Assembly (NCBI RefSeq): GCF_003994485.1
Contig: NZ_RZNJ01000002.1
Location: 123,255 to 187,254 of the forward strand
Direction: 5' to 3'
Length of the DNA stretch: 64,000 nt
Source of the DNA: Arsenicitalea aurantiaca
GTDB lineage: Bacteria; Pseudomonadota; Alphaproteobacteria; Rhizobiales; Devosiaceae
The notes beneath the pieces were generated by a model, which was given only the letters and a program-made list of their open reading frames with translations, ran no database searches and was not told where the DNA came from. The translations under genes were made by a program, and so were the position numbers. Shown in pieces: positions 53,856 to 64,000 of the stretch (position 1 is the first letter of the stretch; the number at the start of each line of letters is the position of its first letter).

Positions 53856-54929
53856 ATGACCGACACGATCAGAATTTCGGTGGACGCCATGGGCGGAGAC
53901 AAGGGCCCGCGCGTGGTTTTCCACGGCGCGAGCCTCGCCCTTACAGCTCATCCGGACACGCGCTTCATCTTTCACGGGCGCAAGGGGGATCTCGATCCCC
54001 TATTGGAGCAATTTCCCGACCTCAAGCCCGTCTCGACCATCCGCCACTGCGACAACGTCATTGCCATGGATGACAAGCCCTCGAGCGCGTTGCGTAAGGG
54101 CAAGGGCAATTCCTCCATGTGGGCCGCACTGCAATCGGTGAAGGACGGGGAAGCGGATGTCGCCGTGTCGGGCGGCAATACCGGCGCGCTGATGGCCATG
54201 GCCACATTCTGCCTGCGCCCGATGGCCGGAATTTCCCGCCCTGCGATTGCTGCGATCTGGCCGACCCTGCGCTCCAACATCATCGTGCTCGATGTCGGCG
54301 CCACCGTCGGCGGCGACAGCCGGCAGCTCGTCGATTTCTCCATCCTCGGGGCAGCGCTCGCGCGGGCGCTCTTTGATCAACAGAAGCCGACCGTCGGGCT
54401 GCTCAATGTCGGCACCGAGGAGGTCAAGGGCCTCGAATCGGTGCGCGACGCCGGGCGCATGCTCGCCGATGCGAGCGGCGCCGGCTTCGTCTACCATGGC
54501 TTTGTCGAAGGCGACGATATCGGCAAGGGCACGGTGGATGTCGTCGTGACCGAAGGGTTTGCGGGCAACATTGCGCTCAAGACCGCCGAGGGCACCGCGC
54601 GCCAGGTCAGCACCTATGTTTCGAACGCCCTGCGCTCGAGCCTTCTCTCGAGGATCGGCGCGCTGATCGCGGGCAGTGCGCTCAAGGCGCTCAAGCAGCG
54701 GCTCGATCCGCGCACCGTCAATGGTGGGGTCTTCCTCGGCCTCAACGGCGTCGTCATCAAGAGCCATGGCGGCACCGACGAAATCGGCTTCAGGAGCGCC
54801 CTTGCGCTGGCCTATGAAATGGCCCGCGGCCGGCTCATCGAAAAGGTCGCCGAGGGCATGCAGCAATTCCCGGCCCCCACCGCTCCCTCATCTCCCAATC
54901 CTGTCGAACCCGAGGCCAAACCGGCGTGA
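53856..54929 (+). CDS. plsX: Phosphate acyltransferase PlsX
   Basis: This 357-residue enzyme makes acyl-phosphate from acyl-ACP for phospholipid synthesis. [15 protein letters not shown] near residue 6, [15 protein letters not shown] near 82, [13 protein letters not shown] near 105, NVGTEEVKG near 186 and [11 protein letters not shown] near 218 are conserved. I use ATG 53856; ATG 53844 is in frame and adds four residues. The gene overlaps fabH by four bases, giving the common plsX-fabH pair. Confidence 0.95.
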   Translation: MTDTIRISVDAMGGDKGPRVVFHGASLALTAHPDTRFIFHGRKGDLDPLLEQFPDLKPVSTIRHCDNVIAMDDKPSSALRKGKGNSSMWAALQSVKDGEADVAVSGGNTGALMAMATFCLRPMAGISRPAIAAIWPTLRSNIIVLDVGATVGGDSRQLVDFSILGAALARALFDQQKPTVGLLNVGTEEVKGLESVRDAGRMLADASGAGFVYHGFVEGDDIGKGTVDVVVTEGFAGNIALKTAEGTARQVSTYVSNALRSSLLSRIGALIAGSALKALKQRLDPRTVNGGVFLGLNGVVIKSHGGTDEIGFRSALALAYEMARGRLIEKVAEGMQQFPAPTAPSSPNPVEPEAKPA

Positions 54930-55900
54930 CCCATACGCGTACAGTGTTCCGCGGAACGGGCAGCTACCTGCCCAGCCGCATCCTGACCAATGACGAGCTG
55001 GCAAAGACCGTCGATACCACCGACGAGTGGATCGTGCAGCGCACCGGCATACGCCAGCGCCACATTGCCGCCGAAGGCGAGCTGACGTCCGATCTGGCTG
55101 CACACGCGGCCCGGGCCGCGCTCGATGCCGCCGGCGTCTCGATCGCCGACGTCGACATCGTCATCGTGGCAACGACGACGCCCGATCTGACCTTTCCCGC
55201 CACGGCGGCCATCGTCCAGCAGAAGCTCGGCATGCACAACGGCCTCGCGTTCGACCTGCAGGCGGTCTGCTCGGGCTTCGTCTATGCCGTTGCCACCGCA
55301 GACAGCATGCTCAAGAACCGGCTGGGCCGGCGGGCCCTCGTAATCGGGGCGGAGACCAATTCGCGCATTCTCGACTGGACCGATCGCACCACCTGCGTGC
55401 TTTTCGGCGACGGCGCCGGTGCCGTGGTGCTCGAGCTTGCCGAAGGCGAGGCCGACACCGATCCGGGCATTCTCGCATCCAGCCTTCGCTCTGATGGCCA
55501 TCATTGGCAGAAGCTCTACACCGATGGCGGTCCGTCCGCGTCCCGCTCCATGGGGCGCGTGAAAATGGAAGGGCGCGAGGTCTTCAAGCACGCCGTCGGC
55601 ATGATCACCGATGTCGTGCAGAACGTCTTTGCGGAAACCGGCTATTCGGTTGCCGATCTCGACTGGTTCGTGCCCCATCAGGCCAATCGCCGCATCATCG
55701 ACGGGGCAGGGGCCAAGCTCGGTATCCCGCCCGAAAAAGTCGTGGTGACGGTCGACAGCCACGCCAACACCTCGGCGGCCTCGGTTCCGCTCGCGCTCGA
55801 TACGGCCGTCCGTGACGGACGCATCAGGCGTGGTGACCTCGTCATGCTCGAGGCCATGGGCGGCGGCTTCACCTGGGGCGCCTCGCTCATTCGCTGGTAA
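54926..55900 (+). CDS. fabH: Beta-ketoacyl-[acyl-carrier-protein] synthase III
   Basis: This 324-residue thiolase-fold enzyme starts fatty acid synthesis by condensing acetyl-CoA with malonyl-ACP. The catalytic cysteine is in [12 protein letters not shown] near residue 113, the histidine is in [11 protein letters not shown] near 250 and the asparagine is in [15 protein letters not shown] near 280. Translation starts at GTG 54926, overlapping the plsX stop as GTGA. Confidence 0.96.
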   Translation: MTHTRTVFRGTGSYLPSRILTNDELAKTVDTTDEWIVQRTGIRQRHIAAEGELTSDLAAHAARAALDAAGVSIADVDIVIVATTTPDLTFPATAAIVQQKLGMHNGLAFDLQAVCSGFVYAVATADSMLKNRLGRRALVIGAETNSRILDWTDRTTCVLFGDGAGAVVLELAEGEADTDPGILASSLRSDGHHWQKLYTDGGPSASRSMGRVKMEGREVFKHAVGMITDVVQNVFAETGYSVADLDWFVPHQANRRIIDGAGAKLGIPPEKVVVTVDSHANTSAASVPLALDTAVRDGRIRRGDLVMLEAMGGGFTWGASLIRW

Positions 55901-56013
55901 GAGAATTGCCATAGCTGGCGCAGGGGGTTAAGCTCCCTCAGCCGCGGGGGCGGGGGCCCCCTGCGACGTCTGCGTCGGTTGCCGAATCCAGTTCGGCGAG
56001 AACGGGGGTGCGC

Positions 56014-56325
56014 ATGGCACAAAAGACAGTGACGAGGGCCGATCTGGCAGAGGCCGTTTATGAGGCGGTGGGCCTGTCCAGGACGGAATCCGCAGAGCTC
56101 GTCGAGCGCGTGCTCGGCCTGATCGGAGATGCCCTCGTCGAGGGGGAAAACGTCAAGCTCTCATCCTTCGGCTCCTTCCAGGTGCGCTCGAAGAACGAGC
56201 GGATCGGGCGCAATCCGAAGACCGGCGAGGAAGTGCCGATCCTGCCCCGGCAGGTGCTGGTGTTCAAGCCGAGCAACGTGTTGAAATCCAAGATCAACAA
56301 ATCTATGGTCAAGTCTGGAAAATAA
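56014..56325 (+). CDS. ihfA: Integration host factor subunit alpha
   Basis: This 103-residue DNA-bending protein of the HU/IHF family has [18 protein letters not shown] at its start, [15 protein letters not shown] near residue 42 and the arm signature [12 protein letters not shown] near residue 60. Conserved residues and length fit IHF alpha rather than HU. GGGGGT precedes ATG 56014; an in-frame GTG at 56008 is also possible. It lies 113 bases after fabH and before the MerR gene, the usual order. Confidence 0.94.
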   Translation: MAQKTVTRADLAEAVYEAVGLSRTESAELVERVLGLIGDALVEGENVKLSSFGSFQVRSKNERIGRNPKTGEEVPILPRQVLVFKPSNVLKSKINKSMVKSGK

Positions 56326-56367
56326 GGCTTTCTGCCGAAACCCGATTCCAAACGGCGAGGACGCTGG

Positions 56368-56916
56368 GTGGAAAAGTCACCAGACGCATTCCGAACGATA
56401 TCCGAAGCTGCCGAAGAGCTCGACCTGCCCCAGCACGTGCTGCGCTTCTGGGAGACGCGCTTCGCGCCGATCAAGCCGCTGAAGCGCGGCGGTGGCCGGC
56501 GCTATTATCGGCCCGAAGACGTGCTGCTGCTCAAGGGCATACGGCACCTGCTCTACGACAAGGGCTTCACCATCAAGGGCGTACAGCGCATCCTGAAGGA
56601 TCAGGGCGTGCGGTACGTGATGGCAATCGGCGAGGGCGGCTCGATCGAACACATCGCGCTGCCGCCGGGCGGAGCCGAACCTGATCCTGCGCCCGACACG
56701 TCCGTCGAGGCGCCTCTGCCCGATGATGCCCAGCCCGCGCCCATCGTGAGCGCCCCTCGCGACATCCGTCCCGAGGCGCCGGCCATCCCGATGCCGAGCG
56801 CTCCGGTGCGCGCGCAGGCGCGCGTCCTCGACGAAAAGGATCGCGAAAAACTCGCCTCCGTCCTCCGCGAACTTCTCGACTGCAAACGCCTCCTCGAGCG
56901 CGCGCGGGAAAACTAG
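56368..56916 (+). CDS. MerR family transcriptional regulator
   Basis: This 182-residue protein has an N-terminal MerR helix-turn-helix ([60 protein letters not shown]). A proline/alanine-rich linker and a short C-terminal helix ([20 protein letters not shown]) follow. It lacks an effector domain of the metal-sensing type. A homologue follows ihfA in most Hyphomicrobiales, but its targets are unknown. The start is GTG 56368, after AGGACGC. Confidence 0.9.
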   Translation: MEKSPDAFRTISEAAEELDLPQHVLRFWETRFAPIKPLKRGGGRRYYRPEDVLLLKGIRHLLYDKGFTIKGVQRILKDQGVRYVMAIGEGGSIEHIALPPGGAEPDPAPDTSVEAPLPDDAQPAPIVSAPRDIRPEAPAIPMPSAPVRAQARVLDEKDREKLASVLRELLDCKRLLERAREN

Positions 56917-57374
56917 TTGGCGTCCGGGTGATGGAGAGCCGGCTTTTCTCGGCTCCCCCGGATAAGGCTACTCCGTCAATGCCTGGAAGCGTTCGTTCTC
57001 GTAGAGGCTCTCGAACGCATCATCGCAGGCCGACAAGCATCAGTAAGCGTCGAAGCGGTAGTTCAGGCCGAACCTAACGGTGTGAACGGTAAGGTCGGCA
57101 GGGAACGCATCGGATGTGTGCGGGGCGCCACCGGCCAGTGTGCCGTGCAGATTATAGTCGGCGCTCCCGAGGTCCGCGTAGAGATATTCTCCTTTTACAA
57201 CCTAGAACCCGAACGGGGAGGGGCATCATCGTGGGTCGATGCGGCTTGGCTTGCGCGACAGGAATTGAGCGTAGACACGCCAGAACCGGTGGCGGCATTG
57301 CTGCGACGGCCCTCATCTAGCGTTGCGGCTCCGGGCTAAACCTTCCATTTGTTCTGTGCAGGCGATTTTCGGGC
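56917..57374. other. Gene-poor interval between the MerR gene and tRNA-Pro
   Basis: Apart from the outer-membrane protein remnant at 57040-57201, nothing convincing is present. A weak stem GAGCCG/CGGCTC lies just after the MerR stop. An 85-codon open frame on the plus strand is antisense to the remnant and has no ribosome site. Confidence 0.5.
57040..57201 (-). pseudogene. Remnant of an Omp25/OmpA-like beta-barrel protein (C-terminal end)
   Basis: The minus strand reads (V)KGEYLYADLGSADYNLHG, followed by PADLTVHTVRFGLNYRFDAY and a TGA stop. This is the last two or three strands of a porin-family outer-membrane protein of the Omp25 type, with the typical KGEYLY-DLG and VR-GLNYRF end. A TAG codon lies just upstream (57204-57202) and no matching N-terminal part follows in any frame I checked, so only a C-terminal fragment is left. 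It lies next to tRNA-Pro, a common place for insertions and deletions. Confidence 0.72.
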
Positions 57375-57403
57375 TTGCCTCAAAACACCAGTTTCCGTAT
57401 GTC
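57375..57403 (+). promoter_or_regulatory. Candidate promoter of tRNA-Pro
   Basis: TTGCCT (57375-57380) and TATGTC (57398-57403) are 17 bases apart and end 10 bases before the tRNA. Confidence 0.55.
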
Positions 57404-57413
57404 TCCGGCCAGT

Positions 57414-57490
57414 CGGGGCGTAGCGCAGCCTGGTAGCGCATTTGTCTGGGGGACAAAGGGTCGTCGGTTCAAATCCGGCCGCTCCGACCA
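57414..57490 (+). tRNA. tRNA-Pro (anticodon GGG)
   Basis: The 77-base cloverleaf has acceptor arms CGGGGCG/CGCTCCG (one G-T pair), a D-loop with GCCTGGTAGCGC, an anticodon stem TTTGT/ACAAA around loop CTGGGGG (anticodon GGG), a T-arm with GGTTCAAATCC and encoded ACCA at the end. Confidence 0.95.
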
Positions 57491-57543
57491 TTTCCCGCTC
57501 TCTGCACGGGCCCGATCGGGACCACGCAGATGGGAGCTTTCCA

Positions 57544-58536
57544 TTGATCGCTGAAAGTGTCGAAGCCGAATTGCGGCTATGGCCCGAACTCGCCGGCACA
57601 GCGCGGCTGATCAACCTCTCGGAAAATCATACCTTTCGCATCGACGGGCCCGGCGGCCCGGGGATCATTCGCGTGCATCGCCCCGGCTATCAGGGATGGG
57701 CGACGATCGAAAGCGAGCTGGCCTGGGTCGAGGCTCTGCGGAACGGGACGAACTTGCCAGTCCCCACACCTCTGCCGGGGCGCGATGGCAGGCTGGTCCA
57801 GCAGATGTCCGGCGATCGCCTGGCCGTCAGGTTCGCGTTCATCCCGGGGCGCGAGCCGACTTCGGCCGATCCGCTGCTGCCGGTTTTCAGCACGCTGGGA
57901 CGGTTCGCGGCTATGGCGCACGATCATGTGGCGCGCTGGAGCTTGCCGGATGGCTTTGTGCGGCAGCGCTGGGATGCGTCCGCCGTGCTCGATGTCGACG
58001 GGCTCTGGGGCGACTGGCGCGCCGCGCCGCACGTCGCCCCCGTCAGGGGCGTGCTCGATGCCCTCGACCAGCGCCTGAGGGCGGTGCTGCGCGCCTATGG
58101 CACGGCCCCCGACCGTTTCGGGCTCATCCACGCCGATATGCGGCTTGCCAATCTTCTCGTCCATGGCGACGAGACGACCCTCATCGATTTCGACGATTGC
58201 GGGTTCTGCTGGTTCCTCTACGACCTCGCCGCGGCGCTGTCCTTCATCGAGGATCGGGCGGACGTGCCCGATCTCGTCGCCGCCTGGCTCCGTAGCTATC
58301 GCGCCATCAGAGATTTGCCCCAGGAGCATGAGGCGCTGATCGCCCCGATGATTCTCCTCCGCCGGATGGCGCTGCTGGCGTGGATCGGCTCGCATTCCGA
58401 AACCGACCTCGCACGCAGCCACGCATCGCACTTCGCGCCGGTGACGGCCGAGCTCGGCGCTGCCTGGCTGAGGGGGGAACCCGTCTTTCAGACGAGGGCG
58501 GAGAGCCGGCCCCGTTCATGGGGTGCGGCGCGCTGA
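57544..58536 (+). CDS. Phosphotransferase (APH/choline kinase-like family)
   Basis: This 330-residue kinase-fold protein of the aminoglycoside phosphotransferase superfamily has the catalytic loop FGLIHADMRLANLLVHGD near residue 194 and the metal-binding LIDFDDCGFCWFLYDLA near residue 214. Such proteins are often homoserine or serine/threonine (SrkA-like) kinases, and the acceptor here is unknown. The start is TTG 57544 with GGGAG 8 bases upstream; further upstream the frame runs into the tRNA. Its 3' end overlaps the convergent polymerase gene by 49 bases. Confidence 0.85.
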   Translation: MIAESVEAELRLWPELAGTARLINLSENHTFRIDGPGGPGIIRVHRPGYQGWATIESELAWVEALRNGTNLPVPTPLPGRDGRLVQQMSGDRLAVRFAFIPGREPTSADPLLPVFSTLGRFAAMAHDHVARWSLPDGFVRQRWDASAVLDVDGLWGDWRAAPHVAPVRGVLDALDQRLRAVLRAYGTAPDRFGLIHADMRLANLLVHGDETTLIDFDDCGFCWFLYDLAAALSFIEDRADVPDLVAAWLRSYRAIRDLPQEHEALIAPMILLRRMALLAWIGSHSETDLARSHASHFAPVTAELGAAWLRGEPVFQTRAESRPRSWGAAR

Positions 58537-59749
58537 TAGGCCGCCGTCACGCCCCAGATCAGGCCGGTGACGAGAAAGAAGTGCCGCCAGTGATCGGTAT
58601 CGATGATCGCCGCTTCGATGCAGAGCGGGACATAGGTCGCCATCAGGGGGATGAGCAGGAGCCTGTTGGGTGAACGGTAGGCGAGGGCGGCCGCACCGCG
58701 CCAGAGCGTGACGAGAATCATCGCGATATAGACGAGCCCGCCGCCCCAGCCATAGACGTGCAGCACGTTGACATAGGTGTTGTGCGGCTCCTCCATGATC
58801 AGGAGATTGCGGAACTCGAGCGGGCCAATGCCGAGCGGGTTCGCGAGCGCCAGCTCGAACGCGTAGCCCTGCCGGCCGAACCGTCCGGTCTCCCCCTGAT
58901 CGTAGCTCTGCGCGCCTGCCCGCATTTCGAAAAACGAGCCGACCTCTGGAATGGAGAGGAGCCCGGCGAGTGCGACCACGAGCAATCCGAGGCCGCCAAG
59001 AGCAAGCAGCAGCATCCGGACCTTGTCGCGCGCATGCGCCTCGAGCACGAAGACGAGGAAATAGACGAGCGCCGCAGAAACGACGAAATGTCCCCACGCC
59101 GCGCGCGAGAAGCTGGCGAAAACCCCGATGAAGAGGGTGACGAAGATCACGGCGCCCCATGCCATGCGCTTTGGAGACCCGAGCAGCACCCGCTGCAGGG
59201 CGTACATGGCGGGCAGCACGAGAAAGGGTCCGTAGACGTTCGGATCCTTGAAGAGCGCCTTGGCCCGCCCGTAAAGCGTGAAGAGATCGGCCCGGGGGAT
59301 GAGCCCGAGATAGCCGAGCGTACCCAGAACCGCCGAGATGAGTGCGATTGCGATATAGGCCCTCACGATCAGCCGCGTCCGCCGCTGAGGCGCATCGGCG
59401 ACATAGTTGGCGACGAAATAGCCGGTGAAGATCAGGAAGATCGTGACCAGCGAGAAGATCAGCGCCTGGGTGAGCGGTACGTAGCGCACCTGGAAGGCGG
59501 CGATCGTCGCAAAGGGGATGAAGGCGACAAAGAGCACCAGAAGCCCGAGCGTGGCCCTGTGGAGGGCAAAGCCGCCCAGCAGCGACACCGCAAGGACGAC
59601 GAGGAAGACGAGTTCGTAAGGCGAGGGCTCGGCCATGACGAGACCGCCCGAGAAGATCCAGCAGGCAACGAGCACATGCAGAAGCGCAGCGGCCCGCTCG
59701 GTGATGAAGCTCCAGCCGGGCGCCGCGACCCCGGTCGCGCCGATGCTGC

Positions 59750-59753
<4 letters not shown>
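58488..59753 (-). CDS. O-antigen ligase/polymerase (Wzy-like) membrane protein
   Basis: This 421-residue inner-membrane protein has about ten to eleven hydrophobic segments. A periplasmic loop near residues 270-320 contains YDQGETGRFGRQGY and GPLEFRNLLIMEEPHNTYVN. The latter matches the Wzy_C/O-antigen ligase motif, whose histidine is functionally important. It probably polymerises the repeat unit of the exopolysaccharide made by this locus. Its start overlaps the end of the sugar transferase gene by four bases. Confidence 0.85.
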
Positions 59754-61261
<1,508 letters not shown>

Positions 61262-61344
61262 CTTTACGCACTATCACCAGTGTCACCAATTGCCGCGACC
61301 CTATGGATCGCAGGGTGAACACTCGATGAAACGGAACCGGCGAT

Positions 61345-62481
61345 TCAGCTCTGTCGGCGCCGCAAAACCGTGTCGTGGTAAAGGCTTTCTATGCTGTCTG
61401 CCATGCGGTCGAAGGAGAAGCCGGCTCGCACATGGTCGAGGCGCATGGCGATCTCGGACGCAGCAGCCTCGGGCGCATCGAGATAGGCCTGCATGGCGCG
61501 GGCCAGCGCGGCGGCTTTTGCAGGCGGCACGAGCCGGTCCGCCGTCGGCCCGAAGATCTCGTCGATACCACCGACGCGTGTCGCGATCACCTGGCGGCCC
61601 GCCGCTGCTGCCTCGAGGACGACATAGGGCAGGGATTCGGCGAGCGACGGGACGACGACGCAATGGCCGCGGGCGAGCATTTCGCGCGCCGGCCGAACGC
61701 CTGCGAGTTCGACCTGCTCGCTGAGCCCGAGGTCCCCGATCAGCGCCGTGATGGCGTCGAAATCGGGGCCTCCGCCTGCCATGGCGAGCCGCGGTGGCCG
61801 CCCGTCAGGCCGCTTGATCGTCGCCAAAGCCTCCAGCAGGTATGGGATGCCCTTGACGGGCCTGAACTCGCCGATGAAGACGAAGTCGACCGGATCGGCC
61901 GCCAGGGGAGGGGGATTGAACTCCGAAGGCTGCAGGCCATTGTGAACCACGGGCGTGAGGCATCGTGCCTCCCCGATCTGCTCGGCAAAGGCACGCTGCG
62001 CGAAGTGGCTTTCGAAGATGATGGCGTCGGTCACGCCCGTCAGCCCGCGCTCCACGAGCCGGAAGAGGCGGCCGGTCATCAAGCCGGGGGCGTAGTTCAG
62101 TACGCCGCCATGGGGCGTGTAGAGTGCCACCCTCCGTCGTGCACCGAGCCGCGCGAGCCGTGCATTGAGCCCGCCCTTTGCCCCATGCCCGTGCAGAACG
62201 TCGACGCCGAGCCGGTCGGCCAGGCGCCTGATCCCGAGCGCGGCACTGATGTCGTTGATCCCCGCGAGGCGGGGCATCGCGATCCGGTGGATGCCGAGCG
62301 TCGCTGCCGGCCGCAGGCCCTCGAGCCGCGATTCGGTGAGGTCATCCGAGGTGAGGCTGTCAGCGACGATGCCCAACGTGTGCCCGCGCTCGGCGAGCGC
62401 GTAGGTGAGATCGCTGACATGGCGGAAGAGGCCGCCGACCGGCGCCCGCAGGATCTGGAGGATCCGCAGCCCACCCTGCAC
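61345..62481 (-). CDS. Glycosyltransferase family 4 protein
   Basis: This 378-residue GT-B enzyme has an N-terminal acceptor domain (RILQILRAPVGGLFRHVSDL, LHGHGAKGGLNARLA) and a C-terminal donor domain (FVFIGEFRPVKGIPYLLEAL, MLARGHCVVVPSLAESLPYVVLEAAAAGR). The latter has the E-x7-E motif of GT4 enzymes. It adds a sugar to the lipid-linked repeat unit. The start is GTG 62481 with no strong ribosome site, 20 bases after the export protein stop. The sugar specificity cannot be read. Confidence 0.9.
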   Translation of the reverse strand: MQGGLRILQILRAPVGGLFRHVSDLTYALAERGHTLGIVADSLTSDDLTESRLEGLRPAATLGIHRIAMPRLAGINDISAALGIRRLADRLGVDVLHGHGAKGGLNARLARLGARRRVALYTPHGGVLNYAPGLMTGRLFRLVERGLTGVTDAIIFESHFAQRAFAEQIGEARCLTPVVHNGLQPSEFNPPPLAADPVDFVFIGEFRPVKGIPYLLEALATIKRPDGRPPRLAMAGGGPDFDAITALIGDLGLSEQVELAGVRPAREMLARGHCVVVPSLAESLPYVVLEAAAAGRQVIATRVGGIDEIFGPTADRLVPPAKAAALARAMQAYLDAPEAAASEIAMRLDHVRAGFSFDRMADSIESLYHDTVLRRRQS

Positions 62482-62501
62482 GGCCGGTTCGACAGCGTGG
62501 C

Positions 62502-63059
62502 TCAGAGCCAGCGCTCCAGCACCACGACCGTATCGCCAGGCTGGAGCGGGAAGTCGAGGTCCACGCTGCCCTTCGCCATTTCAGAGCCCTGCCGCCGGTA
62601 GAGGAGCGCCTGGCTGCGGTCGGCGGTGTCGCTGAAGCCTCCGGCGACGCTGATCGCTGCCCGCACCGTCATTCCGTAGACATAAGCGAACTGCCCGCTG
62701 GTGCCGACTGCGCCCTGAATGAAGAACGGGCGATATTCGGCCACTTCCACCGCGACATTGGGGTTGCGCAGGAACCCGTTGGCGAGTGCCGCGGCGATGC
62801 GGCGTGAAGCCGTTTCGGTCGTGACGCCGCGAACCGGGATCGCCCCGACGAGCGGGAACGCGATCGCGCCGGCGTCGTCGATGCGGTATTCGGCATTGAG
62901 CGCTTCGTCGTCATAGACGGTGACGCGCACAGTATCACCCGTATCGAGCCGGTAGGGGCCCGAGGTCTCGACCAGATAGGTCGCCGGACGCGTGTTCATC
63001 GCACAACCGGCGAGCGCCGACAGGGTGATGACGAGACCAAGCATTCGCAGCCAGCGCAT
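62502..63059 (-). CDS. Polysaccharide biosynthesis/export lipoprotein (Wza-like, short form)
   Basis: This 185-residue protein has a lipoprotein signal (LGLVITLSALAGC, cysteine near 18), a Poly_export domain (GPYRLDTGDTVRVTVYDDEA and YRIDDAGAIAFPLVG) and one SLBB-like domain (FFIQGAVGTSGQFAYVYGMT). It is shorter than E. coli Wza, like the rhizobial ExoF-type exporters. ATG 63059 fits the signal and has GGTGGA upstream. It diverges from the Wzz-like gene. Confidence 0.9.
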   Translation of the reverse strand: MRWLRMLGLVITLSALAGCAMNTRPATYLVETSGPYRLDTGDTVRVTVYDDEALNAEYRIDDAGAIAFPLVGAIPVRGVTTETASRRIAAALANGFLRNPNVAVEVAEYRPFFIQGAVGTSGQFAYVYGMTVRAAISVAGGFSDTADRSQALLYRRQGSEMAKGSVDLDFPLQPGDTVVVLERWL

Positions 63060-63214
63060 GGCGATTCCACCGTAGGACAATTCGCCTGCACTCTGGCCGC
63101 TCATGGTTAACATTCCCCTTAAGCGTCGGCCGTGCTTTCCCGATCTGCGTCACGTCTTAACCGATTGCTTACCACGTCACCCCGATAGTGCGGCCGATAC
63201 GAACGGGGACGACC

Positions 63215-64000
63215 ATGACCGATTCTGCGCCGCGCGAGCAGGACCTGCGCATCGACATGCCGTCTCTGCTGAGGGCGCTGCTGCACAGGGCGGCGCGCAT
63301 CCTCTTTGTCACCGCCATGCTGATGGTGATCGCCTATTCACTGCTGATGTTCGTGCCACGCCTATACGAATCTTCGGCGAGCCTGCTCGTCGGTGATCGG
63401 ACGACCGTCTTCACGCGCTCGCCGTCGGAAACTGCGCCGCAGGCGCAGGGCGCAGGGGCGGACGCGCTGATGTCGAGCCAGATCGAGCTCATCCGTTCCC
63501 GCGACACCCTGATGGCAGTGATCGAGGATCTCGATCTTCGCTCCGTGCCCGAATTCACCGGCGCCAGTGCTTCGCCCATATCGCTGATCCTCGGGCTCCT
63601 CGGCCGTGCGCCCGAAGAGCGCAGTCTCGACGCGACGGTCCTGCGTAATCTCAACGATCGGCTGACGGTCATCCGCCAGCGCGACTCCGCCGTGATCAAC
63701 GTATACGTCCGATCCGAAAGCCCGGTCCTGGCGGCGGACATCGCCAATGCCATCGCGCGCACGCATGTCGAGCGCCGTGCCGGCCTTTCCCTCTCCGACA
63801 CCGCCGATGCGACCGCGTGGCTCGAGCGCGAGATCGCCGCCCTGCGCACCCGTGTCAGCGAGGCTGAAACGGCAGTCGCCAATTATCGGATCGAGAACGA
63901 CCTCTTTTCGGGCGCCAATAATACGAGCCTGCTCGACCAGCAGCTCTCCGAAATCGCAGCGCAGATCACCGCTGCCCAGGAGCGCAAGAATACCGCGCTG
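63215..64000 (+). CDS. Exopolysaccharide chain-length/export protein (Wzz/GumC-like), partial
   Basis: The first 262 codons of a gene open at the window end are present. A cytoplasmic start (MTDSAPREQDLRIDMPSLLR) is followed by a membrane span (ILFVTAMLMVIAYSLLMFV, near residue 31), the Wzz segment VPRLYESSASLLVGDR and a periplasmic coiled region (SSQIELIRSRDTLMAVIED, VYVRSESPVLAADIANAIA). This is the GumC/ExoP-type layout. Whether a C-terminal tyrosine-kinase domain follows cannot be seen. GGGGAC precedes ATG 63215. Confidence 0.88.
   Translation, partial: MTDSAPREQDLRIDMPSLLRALLHRAARILFVTAMLMVIAYSLLMFVPRLYESSASLLVGDRTTVFTRSPSETAPQAQGAGADALMSSQIELIRSRDTLMAVIEDLDLRSVPEFTGASASPISLILGLLGRAPEERSLDATVLRNLNDRLTVIRQRDSAVINVYVRSESPVLAADIANAIARTHVERRAGLSLSDTADATAWLEREIAALRTRVSEAETAVANYRIENDLFSGANNTSLLDQQLSEIAAQITAAQERKNTAL

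Noticed and set aside
57082-57339. 85-codon plus-strand frame before tRNA-Pro
   Set aside because: It is antisense to the outer-membrane protein remnant, lacks a ribosome site and has no recognisable features.

Overview
The window is 64 kb of high-GC chromosome from an alphaproteobacterium. It is most likely a member of the Hyphomicrobiales (Rhizobiales) close to the Devosiaceae (Devosia/Pelagibacterium type). The placement is an inference. It rests on the rpoZ-rsh-acpS-lepB-rnc-era-recO gene order, the ubiquinol-cytochrome c chaperone-DUF177-plsX-fabH-ihfA-MerR order, a Porin_2-type porin, an LdtR/L,D-transpeptidase locus, an aspartate-type HemB and RIME-like intergenic repeats. No rRNA gene, CRISPR array, prophage or insertion sequence was seen.

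Region 1 (1-11.9 kb) is catabolic. A sugar ABC importer of the RbsA/RbsC type (3-2584) is joined in one tight plus-strand operon to an SDR, a family III CoA transferase, a crotonase, a mutarotase-fold protein and an SMP-30-type lactonase (2599-7284). The mix of sugar and CoA enzymes does not match a pathway I can name. An AI-2E family membrane protein, a second SDR and an ECF sigma factor/RskA-like anti-sigma pair follow. The sigma pair diverges from a secreted DUF4394 protein, and matching promoter-like elements lie on both sides.

Region 2 (12-21.4 kb) is an amino-sugar locus. The minus-strand operon is murQ-like etherase, solute-binding protein, two permeases, Gfo/Idh/MocA oxidoreductase and ABC ATPase. 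The divergent plus-strand operon is a GntR regulator, a NagB-II type SIS deaminase and nagA. The MurQ homologue keeps the two catalytic glutamates but has lost the usual SIS phosphate loop, and no sugar kinase is present, so the true substrate may differ from MurNAc-6-phosphate.

Region 3 (21.4-32 kb) begins with a tandem array of five RIME-like palindromic elements. It continues with an SDR, a porin with a 400-bp leader, a REP-like double hairpin, an OmpA-family protein, an alpha/beta-hydrolase lacking its nucleophile serine, a soluble-type lytic transglycosylase, dapA, smpB, a family 5 uracil-DNA glycosylase and a NYN-domain protein.

Region 4 (32.3-57.5 kb) is core housekeeping: rpoZ, rsh, acpS, lepB, rnc, era, recO, parC, an EEP-family protein, bpt, an RDD protein, hemB, a small membrane protein, ldtR, an L,D-transpeptidase, glyA, nrdR, ribD, ribE, ribH, nusB, bamE, the cytochrome bc1 chaperone, DUF177, plsX, fabH, ihfA and a MerR regulator. 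An outer-membrane protein remnant and tRNA-Pro(GGG) close the region.

Region 5 (57.5-64 kb) holds a phosphotransferase and then the edge of an exopolysaccharide locus: a Wzy-like polymerase, a polyprenyl-phosphate sugar transferase, a GT4 glycosyltransferase and a Wza-like export lipoprotein on the minus strand. A Wzz/GumC-like chain-length protein diverges from them and runs off the window.
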